DNA of 12,874 nucleotides from Opitutales bacterium (GTDB lineage: Bacteria; Verrucomicrobiota; Verrucomicrobiia; Opitutales; Intestinicryptomonadaceae), in contig JAFXRX010000123.1 in NCBI GenBank assembly GCA_017526045.1, forward strand, positions 1 to 12,874. Direction: 5' to 3'. The position numbers and the translations under genes are program-made. A model generated the notes under the pieces. It was not told the DNA's origin, ran no database searches, and saw only the letters and a program-made list of their open reading frames with translations. Positions 1-7,075 of the stretch are shown here, one piece after another. Position 1 is the stretch's first letter. Each line of letters begins with the position of its first letter.

Positions 1-1
1 G

Positions 2-277
2 GGCAAAATACTTTTCGCCTCGCACGAAAGCTCAAGGGTTTGGTTTGAAAACTCATGCGAAGAGCTCGATTTTCTCGTCGACATTTTAAAAACGCAGAAG
101 AATGTCCACGGGGCGAGGCTTAGCGGCGGCGGCTTCGGCGGCGCTGTCATGGCTCTCGTCTCGGACGCCTACTCTGCCGCCGACGCGGAATTTGTCGCAA
201 AAAAATACGCGGAAAAATTCGGCGCAGAGCCGAAGATTTTCGAGTGCTTCGCAGGCGACGGGGCAAGAATTTTATAA
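2..277 (+). CDS. galK: Galactokinase, C-terminal fragment (5' end outside window)
   Basis: This is the last 91 residues of a GHMP-family kinase, open from the left edge and ending in TAA at 275-277. The glycine-rich GHMP motif near the C-terminus is visible as GARLSGGGFGGAVMALV, and the protein ends GDGARIL, both typical of galactokinases. The family phosphorylates alpha-D-galactose with ATP to galactose 1-phosphate, the first step of the Leloir pathway, in the cytosol. The N-terminal galactose-binding signature and the ATP-binding loop lie outside the window, so a related GHMP sugar kinase cannot be fully excluded, but the tail fits galactokinase best. It converges on the lipoprotein gene that ends at 348, and nothing of its own operon can be seen. 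Confidence 0.85.
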   Translation, partial: GKILFASHESSRVWFENSCEELDFLVDILKTQKNVHGARLSGGGFGGAVMALVSDAYSAADAEFVAKKYAEKFGAEPKIFECFAGDGARIL

Positions 278-298
278 AAAGCCCGCGCAGCATAAGCC

Positions 299-330
299 GC
301 GCCGCCTCCCGGGCAAAATTTAGGCGGCGC
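299..330. terminator. Candidate hairpin between convergent genes
   Basis: A perfect 9-bp inverted repeat, GCGCCGCCT (299-307) and AGGCGGCGC (322-330), with a 14-nt loop, lies in the 70-nt gap between the convergent galactokinase and lipoprotein genes. Its position suggests transcript ending for both strands. Neither side has the expected run of T, so it is at best an imperfect intrinsic terminator, or a 3'-end stabilising stem. Confidence 0.4.
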
Positions 331-347
331 AATCCAAGCGGCAAAAA

Positions 348-830
348 TCAGAGCGGCTCCTTGCGGAATTTGAGAACGGCCATTTCCGCGCCGCCCGACT
401 TGCTGCAAAAATAAAGAAATTCGCCGTCGCGCAAAATAAAGCGCGTTTTTGAGACCGCCTGCAAAAACTTGCGCTCGTAGCCGGCGTATTTGCCCGCGCG
501 CTTTGTCTTCAGCATTCTTGTAAACTCGACTTTCCTGCCGCCCTTGAGCTCCATGCCGCCGTGGAAGAGGTTGCAGCCCGACATCCCGCGGACGTCGTAG
601 CCGTCCTCGCTCGGCGAAAAAATAATGTGCGCCGCCCCGAATTCCGTCTCGGCGTTTTGCGGAACTTCGACATCCTCGGTGTCGGCGACGTAAACGGGCA
701 CCCACTTGTGCTGCGCAATGTCGCTAAAATAAACGTATTCGCCGACCGTTGCGCACCCGCAAAGAATGCAGGAAACCGCAATAAAAAGAACAGAAAAAAA
801 TTTTTTAAAAAAACGCGCCATAAAAATCAT
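348..830 (-). CDS. META-domain (HslJ-like) lipoprotein
   Basis: A 160-residue exported lipoprotein. A basic N-terminus (MIFMARFFKKFF) and hydrophobic stretch lead to a lipobox LCGC, with the lipidated cysteine at residue 26. Residues about 75-157 resemble the META/HslJ domain: the core GMSGCNLF (82-89), then a conserved-looking EFTRMLKTKRAG segment, a helix with FLQAV, and a final strand AVLKF. META proteins are small envelope proteins of poorly known role; E. coli HslJ is linked to heat and novobiocin resistance. The start overlaps the fmt stop as ATGA (827-830), which suggests translational coupling. A second Met at 821 is an alternative start that keeps the signal peptide. It is the last gene of the leftward cluster. 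The domain call is by eye and the function is unknown. Confidence 0.75.
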   Translation of the reverse strand: MIFMARFFKKFFSVLFIAVSCILCGCATVGEYVYFSDIAQHKWVPVYVADTEDVEVPQNAETEFGAAHIIFSPSEDGYDVRGMSGCNLFHGGMELKGGRKVEFTRMLKTKRAGKYAGYERKFLQAVSKTRFILRDGEFLYFCSKSGGAEMAVLKFRKEPL

Positions 831-1777
831 TTCAAAAGTTTTTCGTTTTCAAAGCTTGCGCAAACCGCGCCGGCTTCGAGCCTGCGGCCGTTCAAAAACT
901 GCGCCGCATCAAGCATCTTCGCGCACGGGGCTTGAATTTTCAGCACTTTCAAAGAGCCCTTGCCGCACGCAATGCGCAGAAAATCCCTGCCGATTTCCGA
1001 TATTTTACCGGGAGTTTCGTTTGCTTGCGAGCCCTCGCAGACTGCCTCGCCTATCTTAAAAATTTCGCCGCCCAATGAAATTATGCCGCAGCCGAATGCG
1101 CGCACGCGCCTGTCGAGCTCGTCGGCGGGCTTTGAAAAATCCAGATAAAAGTCGGGCTTTAAAATTTTGCGCGAATAGGTCGCCGCAGCCTCGTCCTGCG
1201 GGGCAAATTTTAACGCGCGGCTTTCGATTGCGCCGAAGTTGCGCGACAAAAGCCTGGCGGCGTCGAGCGCGATTTTTTTGCGCAGCGATTCTCCCGTTTC
1301 GCGCGGGGAAATGGGAGTTTCAATGACGTCGCAGACGTCCCCCGCATCCATTTTTTTTGCGACGCGCATGAGGCTTACGCCCGTGGAGGTTTTGCCGATT
1401 GCTATCGCAGTTTCGATTGGGGAGGCGCCGCGCAGCTCGGGCAAAACAGAGCCGTGCAAATTCAGGCAGCCAAGCGGGGCGAAATTCAAAAACTCCTCGC
1501 GCAGCATCTTGCCGTAAGCCATTACAACGACGCATTCGACGCCCATTTTTTTTAGCGTTTCAACGACCTCCGCGTCGGGGGATTTTTCGGGGCGCAAGAG
1601 CGGAATGTTTTTTGAAATAGCCCATGCGCTGACGTCGTTTGGCGTTGTTTTGCCGCCCCTGCCCTTCGGCTTGTCGGGGTTTGAGACAATGCAGGCAAGC
1701 CCGGTTTTGGGGCATTCCAAAACCGCCTCAATCGCGGGGATTGCCACCGCGTCGCTTGCCATGAACGCGATTTTCAT
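827..1777 (-). CDS. fmt: Methionyl-tRNA formyltransferase
   Basis: A 316-residue enzyme, close to the usual 310-320, that formylates Met-tRNA(fMet) with 10-formyl-tetrahydrofolate to make the bacterial initiator tRNA. The N-terminal hydrolase-like domain (about 1-190) carries the formyl-transfer signature CLNLHGSVLP at 104-113. Asn106 and His108, and Asp144 in MDAGDV, fall at the positions of the E. coli catalytic residues. The C-terminal tRNA-binding beta-barrel domain covers about 206-310. The ATG lies only 3 nt after the der stop codon (1781-1783), and no Shine-Dalgarno is visible, so translation may rely on coupling. The stop overlaps the next gene. No peptide deformylase gene, a common neighbour of fmt, is present here. 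Confidence 0.96.
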   Translation of the reverse strand: MKIAFMASDAVAIPAIEAVLECPKTGLACIVSNPDKPKGRGGKTTPNDVSAWAISKNIPLLRPEKSPDAEVVETLKKMGVECVVVMAYGKMLREEFLNFAPLGCLNLHGSVLPELRGASPIETAIAIGKTSTGVSLMRVAKKMDAGDVCDVIETPISPRETGESLRKKIALDAARLLSRNFGAIESRALKFAPQDEAAATYSRKILKPDFYLDFSKPADELDRRVRAFGCGIISLGGEIFKIGEAVCEGSQANETPGKISEIGRDFLRIACGKGSLKVLKIQAPCAKMLDAAQFLNGRRLEAGAVCASFENEKLLK

Positions 1778-1780
1778 ATT

Positions 1781-3352
1781 CTACTTTTTGCGCATTGCCC
1801 TGATTTTTTGGCGCATCGCCTCCTTGCGCGCAATCAGCTTTTTGAGCGAATGCTTTTTGCGCGGGTCGGTCTTTGCCTTGCGCCCGGGTTTCTTTGAGCT
1901 CTTGGGCTTTTCGGTTTTCGCCCTGCCCGATTTCAAATTCTTCTGCGCCAAGCGCTCGTCGGCCGCGATTTTGGTTTTGCCGACAAGCTCGAGCCTCATC
2001 GCAAGCCCGCCGAGCTTGAAATTTTCGCGCATGGAATTTTCCAGAAAACGCTTGTAGGCGTCGCTTAAAATATCGGCGTTGTTGCAGTAGAGGCGCAGGG
2101 TTATCGGGCGGCTCGAAGTCTGGACGGCGTAGTAGATTTTAAACCTGCGGCCGTTGACGTACTTCGGCGGGTTCGCCTCGACCAAATCCGCCAAAAGCGA
2201 GTTGATTTTCGAAGTCGGCAGCGGCTTGCGCATTTTGCGATAGAGCTTTGCCGCCCCAATCAAAAGCCCCTCCATGCCCTTGTTTTCCTTTGCCGAGACA
2301 AAGTGTATGGGAGAGTCCGCCAAGAAGAAAAGCTTTTCGCGCACAGCCTCCTCGAATTTTTCGCGGAAGGAGGAAATGCTTTCGTAGCCGCGCACGCCGT
2401 CTTTTTTAAAGGCTTCGGCTGCGTAGTCCCACTTGTTCACAACGAGCATTACCGCAGCCCCCGTCTCCAAAATTTCGCCCGCGAGCTTTTGGTCCGCCTC
2501 GCCGACGCCGTTCATTGCGTCGATTACAAGCATGACGACGTCGCATTTTGCAATCGCCTCTTTCGTGCGCATTGTCGAAAAGAAGTCCAAAGAGGTGTTG
2601 ACCTTTCGCTTGGCGCGCACTCCCGCGGTGTCGAAGAACTCGAATTTAAGAACGTCGCCGCGGTTGTTTTCAAAGTCGATGTCGCACCTCACGCAGTCGC
2701 GCGTGGTGCCCGCGACGTCGCTTACGATGAGGCGCTTCGAGCCCAAAAGGCGGTTGCCAATCGAGCTTTTGCCGACGTTCGGCCGCCCCGCGACGCAAAT
2801 TTTTACGCGGGATTCAGCCCCTTCGTCCGCCTCTTTCGGCTCGTCTTTGAGCTCGCCCAAATAAAATTGAACCGCCTGCCACAATTCGTCCATGCCCCTG
2901 CCGTGCTCGGCAGAAATCGGGCAGACTTTCTCAAAGCCGAGCCTGCAAAAATCGGCGATGCGGCTGTCGTGCTCGGGAATGTCCGCCTTGTTCACCGCAA
3001 GAATGGCGTCGCGGCCGCTTTTGCGGATTTTGTCGGCGATTTTTTCGTCGAGGGGCAAAAGGCCTTCCTGGGAATCGACAACCATTATAATCAAGTCCGC
3101 CGCCGAAATCGCAAATTCCGCCTGCTCGTTTGTGGCGTCGGCTATGACTTTTTGGGTCATCTCCGCAGTCGCGCCGATGCCGCCCGTATCCATGAGCAAA
3201 ACGCCGCTGGGCAGCTTTTCGGCGACGATGTCGCGCGTGACGCCGGGCATGTCGTGGACTATGCTGACCCTGCGCCTCAGCATTCTATTGAAAAGGCGGC
3301 TCTTGCCGACATTCGGGCGGCCGACGAGGGCTATGCTTTTGCATTCGGGCAT
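1781..3352 (-). CDS. der: Ribosome-biogenesis GTPase Der (EngA) with extended basic tail
   Basis: A 523-residue double-GTPase needed for maturation of the 50S ribosomal subunit. The first G domain has P-loop GRPNVGKS (11-18), DTGG (55-58) and NKAD (121-124). An acidic linker (about 168-182) follows. The second G domain has GRPNVGKS (189-196), DTAG (241-244) and NKWD (306-309). The KH-like domain characteristic of Der covers about 372-460. After it comes an unusually long tail (about 463-523) dominated by Lys and Arg, which makes the protein longer than E. coli Der (490 aa). The start Met fits directly before the first beta-strand. It sits 3 nt after the aminotransferase stop and 3 nt before fmt, so it is clearly within an operon. 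No Shine-Dalgarno is seen. Confidence 0.97.
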   Translation of the reverse strand: MPECKSIALVGRPNVGKSRLFNRMLRRRVSIVHDMPGVTRDIVAEKLPSGVLLMDTGGIGATAEMTQKVIADATNEQAEFAISAADLIIMVVDSQEGLLPLDEKIADKIRKSGRDAILAVNKADIPEHDSRIADFCRLGFEKVCPISAEHGRGMDELWQAVQFYLGELKDEPKEADEGAESRVKICVAGRPNVGKSSIGNRLLGSKRLIVSDVAGTTRDCVRCDIDFENNRGDVLKFEFFDTAGVRAKRKVNTSLDFFSTMRTKEAIAKCDVVMLVIDAMNGVGEADQKLAGEILETGAAVMLVVNKWDYAAEAFKKDGVRGYESISSFREKFEEAVREKLFFLADSPIHFVSAKENKGMEGLLIGAAKLYRKMRKPLPTSKINSLLADLVEANPPKYVNGRRFKIYYAVQTSSRPITLRLYCNNADILSDAYKRFLENSMRENFKLGGLAMRLELVGKTKIAADERLAQKNLKSGRAKTEKPKSSKKPGRKAKTDPRKKHSLKKLIARKEAMRQKIRAMRKK

Positions 3353-3355
3353 TTT

Positions 3356-4534
3356 TTACAGGCTTTCGAGTTTCGGCAGGATGCTTGCAATTCTATCCAT
3401 CGCCTTTGTTATGTTGTCGTAGCTTGTGGCGAAGCTTGCGCGCAAATAGCCCTCGCCCGACTTGCCGAACGCGCTGCCCGGAACCATGGCTACCTTCGCC
3501 TCGTTTAGTATGAGCTTTGCCGTCTCCATCGAGGACTTGCCGAAGCGTTCGATGTTGGGGAAGGCGTAAAAAGTGCCGCGCGGCAGGAAGCAGTCCATGC
3601 CGAATTCGTTGAATTTGCCGACGATGAAATCCCTGCGCTGGCGGTATTTTTCGCGCATAAACTCCATGTCCTTGCGGCCGTTTTTAAGAGCCTCGACTCC
3701 CGCCTCCTGCGACATTATCGAAGCGCACATAATCGCGTACTGGTGCGTCTTCATCATCGCGTCTATGATTTCGCGGGGGCCGCATGCGTACCCGAGCCTG
3801 AAGCCCGTCATCGCAAACGCCTTTGAAAAGCCGTGTATGAAAATCACGCGGTCTTTCATGCCGTCCAAAGAGGCGATTGAAACGTGCTCGCCCTCGTAGG
3901 TAAGCTCCGCGTAAATTTCGTCGGAGATAATGAGAAAATCTTTTTCCTTGGCGAATTTTGCAAGCTCTTCAAGCTGCGCGCGCGTTGCGGTGCCGCCCGT
4001 CGGGTTGGTCGGGAAATTTATGATGAACGCCTTCACGCCGGGCTGCCATGCGCGCTTGACGTCCTCGATGTCGAGCTCGAAGCGGTTCTTGCCGCATGTA
4101 TAGACGGGAATGGCCTCGCCGTGGCAAAGCGCGACGCTGGGGCTGTAGGAGACAAAGCACGGGGCGTGGTACATAATTTTATCGCCCGGCTCGACAATCG
4201 CCCTGAGCGCGACGTCCAGAGCCTCCGACGCCCCGACGCTTGCCAAAATTTCGTTGTCGGGGTTGTACGACGCCTTGAAGTTCGCCTCGACGTATTTTGA
4301 AATTTCGTATCTTAGCGACTTCATGCCGAGGTTGTCGGTGTAGGAAGTCTTGCCCTTTTCGAGCGCGAAAATCGCAGCCTCGCGGATATGCCAGGGCGTG
4401 ACGAAGTCGGGCTCGCCGATGCCCAAGGAAATGGCGTCCTTCATGGTCGAGGCTATTGCAAAAAAGTCGCGTATGCCGGATTTCGGAATTTTTTGAACGT
4501 GCTTTGCGACAAAATCGGAGGGAGATTTGCCCAT
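3356..4534 (-). CDS. Class I/II PLP-dependent aminotransferase
   Basis: A 392-residue fold-type I aminotransferase, cytosolic by sequence. Visible landmarks are GEPDF (40-44), NPTG (177-180), Asp205 in SDEIY, the PLP-binding Lys238 in HGFSKAFAMTGFRLGY, and Arg365 in GYLRASF, the usual ligand for the substrate alpha-carboxylate. This places it with AspC/PatA-like enzymes that move amino groups between an amino acid and 2-oxoglutarate; the exact substrate (aspartate, alanine, lysine-derived or aromatic) cannot be read from sequence. It is the only gene in the window with a clear Shine-Dalgarno, AGGA with a 7-nt spacer before ATG. It lies 49 nt after an Lrp-type regulator, which is likely to control it. 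Der follows after 3 nt. Confidence 0.92.
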   Translation of the reverse strand: MGKSPSDFVAKHVQKIPKSGIRDFFAIASTMKDAISLGIGEPDFVTPWHIREAAIFALEKGKTSYTDNLGMKSLRYEISKYVEANFKASYNPDNEILASVGASEALDVALRAIVEPGDKIMYHAPCFVSYSPSVALCHGEAIPVYTCGKNRFELDIEDVKRAWQPGVKAFIINFPTNPTGGTATRAQLEELAKFAKEKDFLIISDEIYAELTYEGEHVSIASLDGMKDRVIFIHGFSKAFAMTGFRLGYACGPREIIDAMMKTHQYAIMCASIMSQEAGVEALKNGRKDMEFMREKYRQRRDFIVGKFNEFGMDCFLPRGTFYAFPNIERFGKSSMETAKLILNEAKVAMVPGSAFGKSGEGYLRASFATSYDNITKAMDRIASILPKLESL

Positions 4535-4550
4535 CTTGCTTTCCTGTTTT
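4535..4550 (-). promoter_or_regulatory. Ribosome binding site of the aminotransferase
   Basis: On the minus strand AGGAAAGCAAG stands directly before ATG at 4534, giving AGGA seven nucleotides upstream of the start. It stands out because the other starts in this window have nothing comparable. It suggests that the aminotransferase is translated independently of the regulator gene 49 nt upstream. Confidence 0.6.
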
Positions 4551-4583
4551 TTGAATTAATTTTTTGCGCTGGGAAAATTCGGG

Positions 4584-5066
4584 CTAAGGCGAGACAAACG
4601 GCCTGTCCTCGTTGGAATTTTCGCTTGTCAGCATGAAGCCCTGCTGCTTGTAGGTGCGCAAGAAAAAGTGGGTCGCGGTGGATGTCACGCCGTGGATGCT
4701 CGCAAGCCTTTCGTAGACAAAGCTTGCGACTTCGCGCAAAGAGCGAGCCTTGATAAACAAGAGCAAATCGTACGCCCCGCTCATCAGATAGCACGACTCC
4801 ACCTGCTCGAATTTGCTGACCCTTTCGGCGAGCCTGTCGAAGCCGCCGTCGCGCTCGGGGCTTATCTTAAGCTCGATTGCGGCTCTAACGACCGACTTGC
4901 CCTCGAAGTCCGGATTGAAAACCGGGCGCCAGCCGAGCAGTATTTTTTCGTCTATCATTTTTTGGATTGCCGCCTCGACATCGGATTTTGGCATCGACAA
5001 AATTTTGCCGATTTGCTCCGTGTCCAAGGCTTCGCCTTCCAATAGTAAATTCAAAACTTTTTCCAT
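4584..5066 (-). CDS. Lrp/AsnC-family transcriptional regulator
   Basis: A 160-residue protein of normal Lrp/AsnC length. Residues about 1-50 form the winged helix-turn-helix, ending in a segment (DEKILLGWRPVFNP) like the Lrp hinge. Residues about 58-140 form the RAM ligand-binding/oligomerisation domain, with the typical GAYDLLLFIKA core (97-107) and the final strand THFFLRTYK. Proteins of this family bind DNA as octamers and respond to amino acids. The gene leads a leftward cluster and is 49 nt ahead of a PLP aminotransferase, a pairing that suggests amino-acid-responsive local control, including of its own promoter. The 150-nt gap to the right is shared with a divergent glycosidase gene. 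The ATG has no Shine-Dalgarno. The effector is unknown. Confidence 0.88.
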   Translation of the reverse strand: MEKVLNLLLEGEALDTEQIGKILSMPKSDVEAAIQKMIDEKILLGWRPVFNPDFEGKSVVRAAIELKISPERDGGFDRLAERVSKFEQVESCYLMSGAYDLLLFIKARSLREVASFVYERLASIHGVTSTATHFFLRTYKQQGFMLTSENSNEDRPFVSP

Positions 5067-5216
5067 AATGGCGTATAATCTTGCACAGATATTCGATTTT
5101 TAAAACTCTTTTTTTTAATTTGCGGGAAATTTTTTGGCGGCGCAAAAAAAAGAAGCCGCGCTTTTTTTTAATATGGGCTTGAATATCGCCGCGTTTTTTT
5201 AAAAACTGAAACCGAT
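5067..5216. promoter_or_regulatory. Divergent intergenic region (lrp / GH43)
   Basis: This 150-nt A/T-run-rich gap separates two divergent genes and must hold the promoters of both. A perfect TATAAT occurs on the plus strand at 5074-5079, but without a matching -35 hexamer at 16-18 nt. A minus-strand TATACG lies close to the regulator start, also without a good -35. It is the natural site for autoregulation by the Lrp-type protein, but I cannot pick out an operator with confidence. Confidence 0.45.
5137..5169 (+). terminator. Terminator-like hairpin upstream of the GH43 gene
   Basis: GCGGC (5137-5141) and GCCGC (5155-5159) can pair around a 13-nt A-rich loop, followed by GC and a run of eight T (5162-5169). 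This is the form of a weak intrinsic terminator on the plus strand, but no plus-strand gene ends here. It lies 48 nt before the glycosidase start. It may act as a leader attenuator if transcription begins upstream, or may block stray transcription. The stem is only 5 bp, so chance is possible in such an A/T-run-rich gap. Confidence 0.35.
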
Positions 5217-6956
5217 ATGAAAAAAGGCAAATTTTGCGCATTTTCGGATTTGGCGGCGGTTCTTGTTGCCGCGGCGTGCCTGTGCGGCTGCGAAAGCGAA
5301 GCCAAAAACCCCGTCGCAATAAATCCGATAGACATAAACTACAGATTTTCGCAAATCAAAAACGAGGCTCCGCGACGCGAAGCCGCCGATCCGGAAATCA
5401 TTTTGTACAAGGACAAATACTACCTATTTGCCTCGAAAAGCGGCGGATACTGGCAAAGCGACGACTTGGCAAACTGGCAATACATCAAGTTCCCGAAGGG
5501 CTTTCCCACTGAAAACTACGCCCCGACTGTAGCGGAAATAAACGGCGAGATTGTCTTTTTCGTCTCGGGGCTCGACTGCTTCTGGACGACATCCGACCCC
5601 GAAAACGCGGTCTGGAAGCGCGTAAAAATCGACTACCCGCGCCGCGACACCGACCCCGCCCTCTTCAAGGACGACGACGGCAGGGTTTACATCTATTACG
5701 GCTGCAGCCCCAAAGACCCGATTATGGGCGTCGAAGTCGACCCGAAAAACAACTACAAGATGATTGGAGAGCCCGTCGCGCTGATAGGCCACGAATTCAA
5801 GACAAACGGCTGGGAAAAAAGCGGGGAAAACAACCAGGACGACAGATCCGGCTGGAACGAGGGCGCGAACATGATTAAGCGCGGGGGCAAATACTATCTG
5901 CAATACGCAGCCCCCGGCACGCAGTGGCGCAACTACGCCGACGGCGTTTACGTCTCCGACAAGCCGCTTGGCAAATTCGTCTACCAAAAAAGCAGCCCGT
6001 TTTCGCAAAAGCGCGGCGGCTTCATCGGCGGAGCGGGGCACGGCGGCACTTTCAAGGACAAGTTCGGCAACTACTGGCACGTCGCTTCCATGCTCGTGGG
6101 CGTGCACCACGGCTTCGAACGCCGCCTCGGGCTCTTCCCCGCATTTTTCGACGCAAAAGGCGAAATGCACGCCATTGCGGAATTTACCGACAGGCCTTTT
6201 GAAATCCCGCAAAAAAAATTCGACTTTTCAAAATCCGCCCCGTCCAAAAACTGGAATTTGCTCTCGTACAAAAAAGCGGCGAAGGCAAGCTCCTCGGAGG
6301 AAAAATTCCCGCCCGAAAACGCAGCCGACGAGCAAATCGAAACTTGGTGGTCGGCAAAAAGCGGCAACAAAGGCGAGCGGCTTGAAATCGACCTCGGCGG
6401 AATTTGCAAGATAAGCGCAATCCACGTCAATTTTGCAGACGAAGGCTTCAACGTCTACGACGGCGACGAAGTCCCCATTTACCGCTACAAGATTTTCGCC
6501 TCAAAAGACGGCAAGAGCTGGACGCAAATTTGCGACGAATCGCAAAATCAAAAAGACTCCCCGCACTCGCTGAAAGTCTTGCCGAAAGCGCAAAGCGCGA
6601 GGTTTGTTGCAATAGAAAACGCCGCGGACATGCAGGGCGGCAAGTTCTCGATTTCGGGCTTGCGCGTGTTCGGCATATCTGGCGCAAGAAAGCCCGCAAA
6701 GGTCGAAAACTTGGAAGCAAAGCGCGACCCCGCAGACCCGCGCAACGTCGAAATTTCCTGGGACGAAACCCCGAACGCCGAAGGCTACATTTTAAGCTGG
6801 GGCGCAGAGCCGAACAAACAGCACAGCCAAATGACGCTGCGCCAAAACAGCTTCAAGGGATCGTTCCTGAATATCGGCTCCCCCTACTACTTCTCGGCGC
6901 GCGCCTTCAATTCGGCGGGCGAAGGCAAAAGCTCCGACACAAAAGAGGCGAAGTGA
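5217..6956 (+). CDS. GH43-type glycoside hydrolase lipoprotein with F5/8 C and FN3 domains
   Basis: A 579-residue lipoprotein. The signal peptide ends in lipobox LCGC with the lipidated Cys25, so the enzyme is probably membrane-anchored in the periplasm or on the surface. Residues about 50-335 are a five-bladed beta-propeller of GH43 type: candidate general base Asp58 (ADPE), pKa-modulating Asp146 (DTDPALF) and acid Glu215 (WNEGANMI). These enzymes are inverting hydrolases of xylose, arabinose or galactose glycosides in plant polysaccharides; the substrate here is not readable. Residues about 345-487 form a discoidin/F5/8 type C (CBM32-like) carbohydrate-binding domain, and about 490-575 a fibronectin III domain. 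ATG at 5217 has no Shine-Dalgarno. It is a single-gene unit with its own terminator and no transporter or SusC/D partner beside it. Confidence 0.9.
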   Translation: MKKGKFCAFSDLAAVLVAAACLCGCESEAKNPVAINPIDINYRFSQIKNEAPRREAADPEIILYKDKYYLFASKSGGYWQSDDLANWQYIKFPKGFPTENYAPTVAEINGEIVFFVSGLDCFWTTSDPENAVWKRVKIDYPRRDTDPALFKDDDGRVYIYYGCSPKDPIMGVEVDPKNNYKMIGEPVALIGHEFKTNGWEKSGENNQDDRSGWNEGANMIKRGGKYYLQYAAPGTQWRNYADGVYVSDKPLGKFVYQKSSPFSQKRGGFIGGAGHGGTFKDKFGNYWHVASMLVGVHHGFERRLGLFPAFFDAKGEMHAIAEFTDRPFEIPQKKFDFSKSAPSKNWNLLSYKKAAKASSSEEKFPPENAADEQIETWWSAKSGNKGERLEIDLGGICKISAIHVNFADEGFNVYDGDEVPIYRYKIFASKDGKSWTQICDESQNQKDSPHSLKVLPKAQSARFVAIENAADMQGGKFSISGLRVFGISGARKPAKVENLEAKRDPADPRNVEISWDETPNAEGYILSWGAEPNKQHSQMTLRQNSFKGSFLNIGSPYYFSARAFNSAGEGKSSDTKEAK

Positions 6957-6978
6957 GCCCGCAAAACGCAAGCTTTGC

Positions 6979-7009
6979 AAAACGCGCCGCGAAAATCGGC
7001 GCGTTTTTT
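6979..7009 (+). terminator. Intrinsic terminator after the GH43 gene
   Basis: A perfect 11-bp stem, AAAACGCGCCG (6979-6989) and CGGCGCGTTTT (6997-7007), has a 7-nt loop and merges into a T-run at 7004-7009. It lies 23 nt after the GH43 stop codon and isolates that gene from ychF, which begins at 7076. Confidence 0.9.
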
Positions 7010-7075
7010 ATTGCTTGAAAAAGCCGCCCGATTTTGCGAGAAATAAACAATTAAATTTTACACATTTTTTTAGAT

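Noticed and set aside
2303..3508. A 401-codon open frame on the plus strand
   Set aside because: It lies antisense to der and the aminotransferase, whose protein motifs are unmistakable. Its translation has no domain, and such long antisense frames are expected from the codon bias here.
5424..6212. A 262-codon open frame on the minus strand
   Set aside because: It is antisense to the GH43 catalytic domain and is Val/Ala-rich without any recognisable motif; it is a shadow of the real gene.
6205..6220. Programmed frameshifting at an A8 run inside the GH43 gene
   Set aside because: The frame continues intact through the rest of the propeller, discoidin and FN3 domains, and similar A-runs are common in this sequence.
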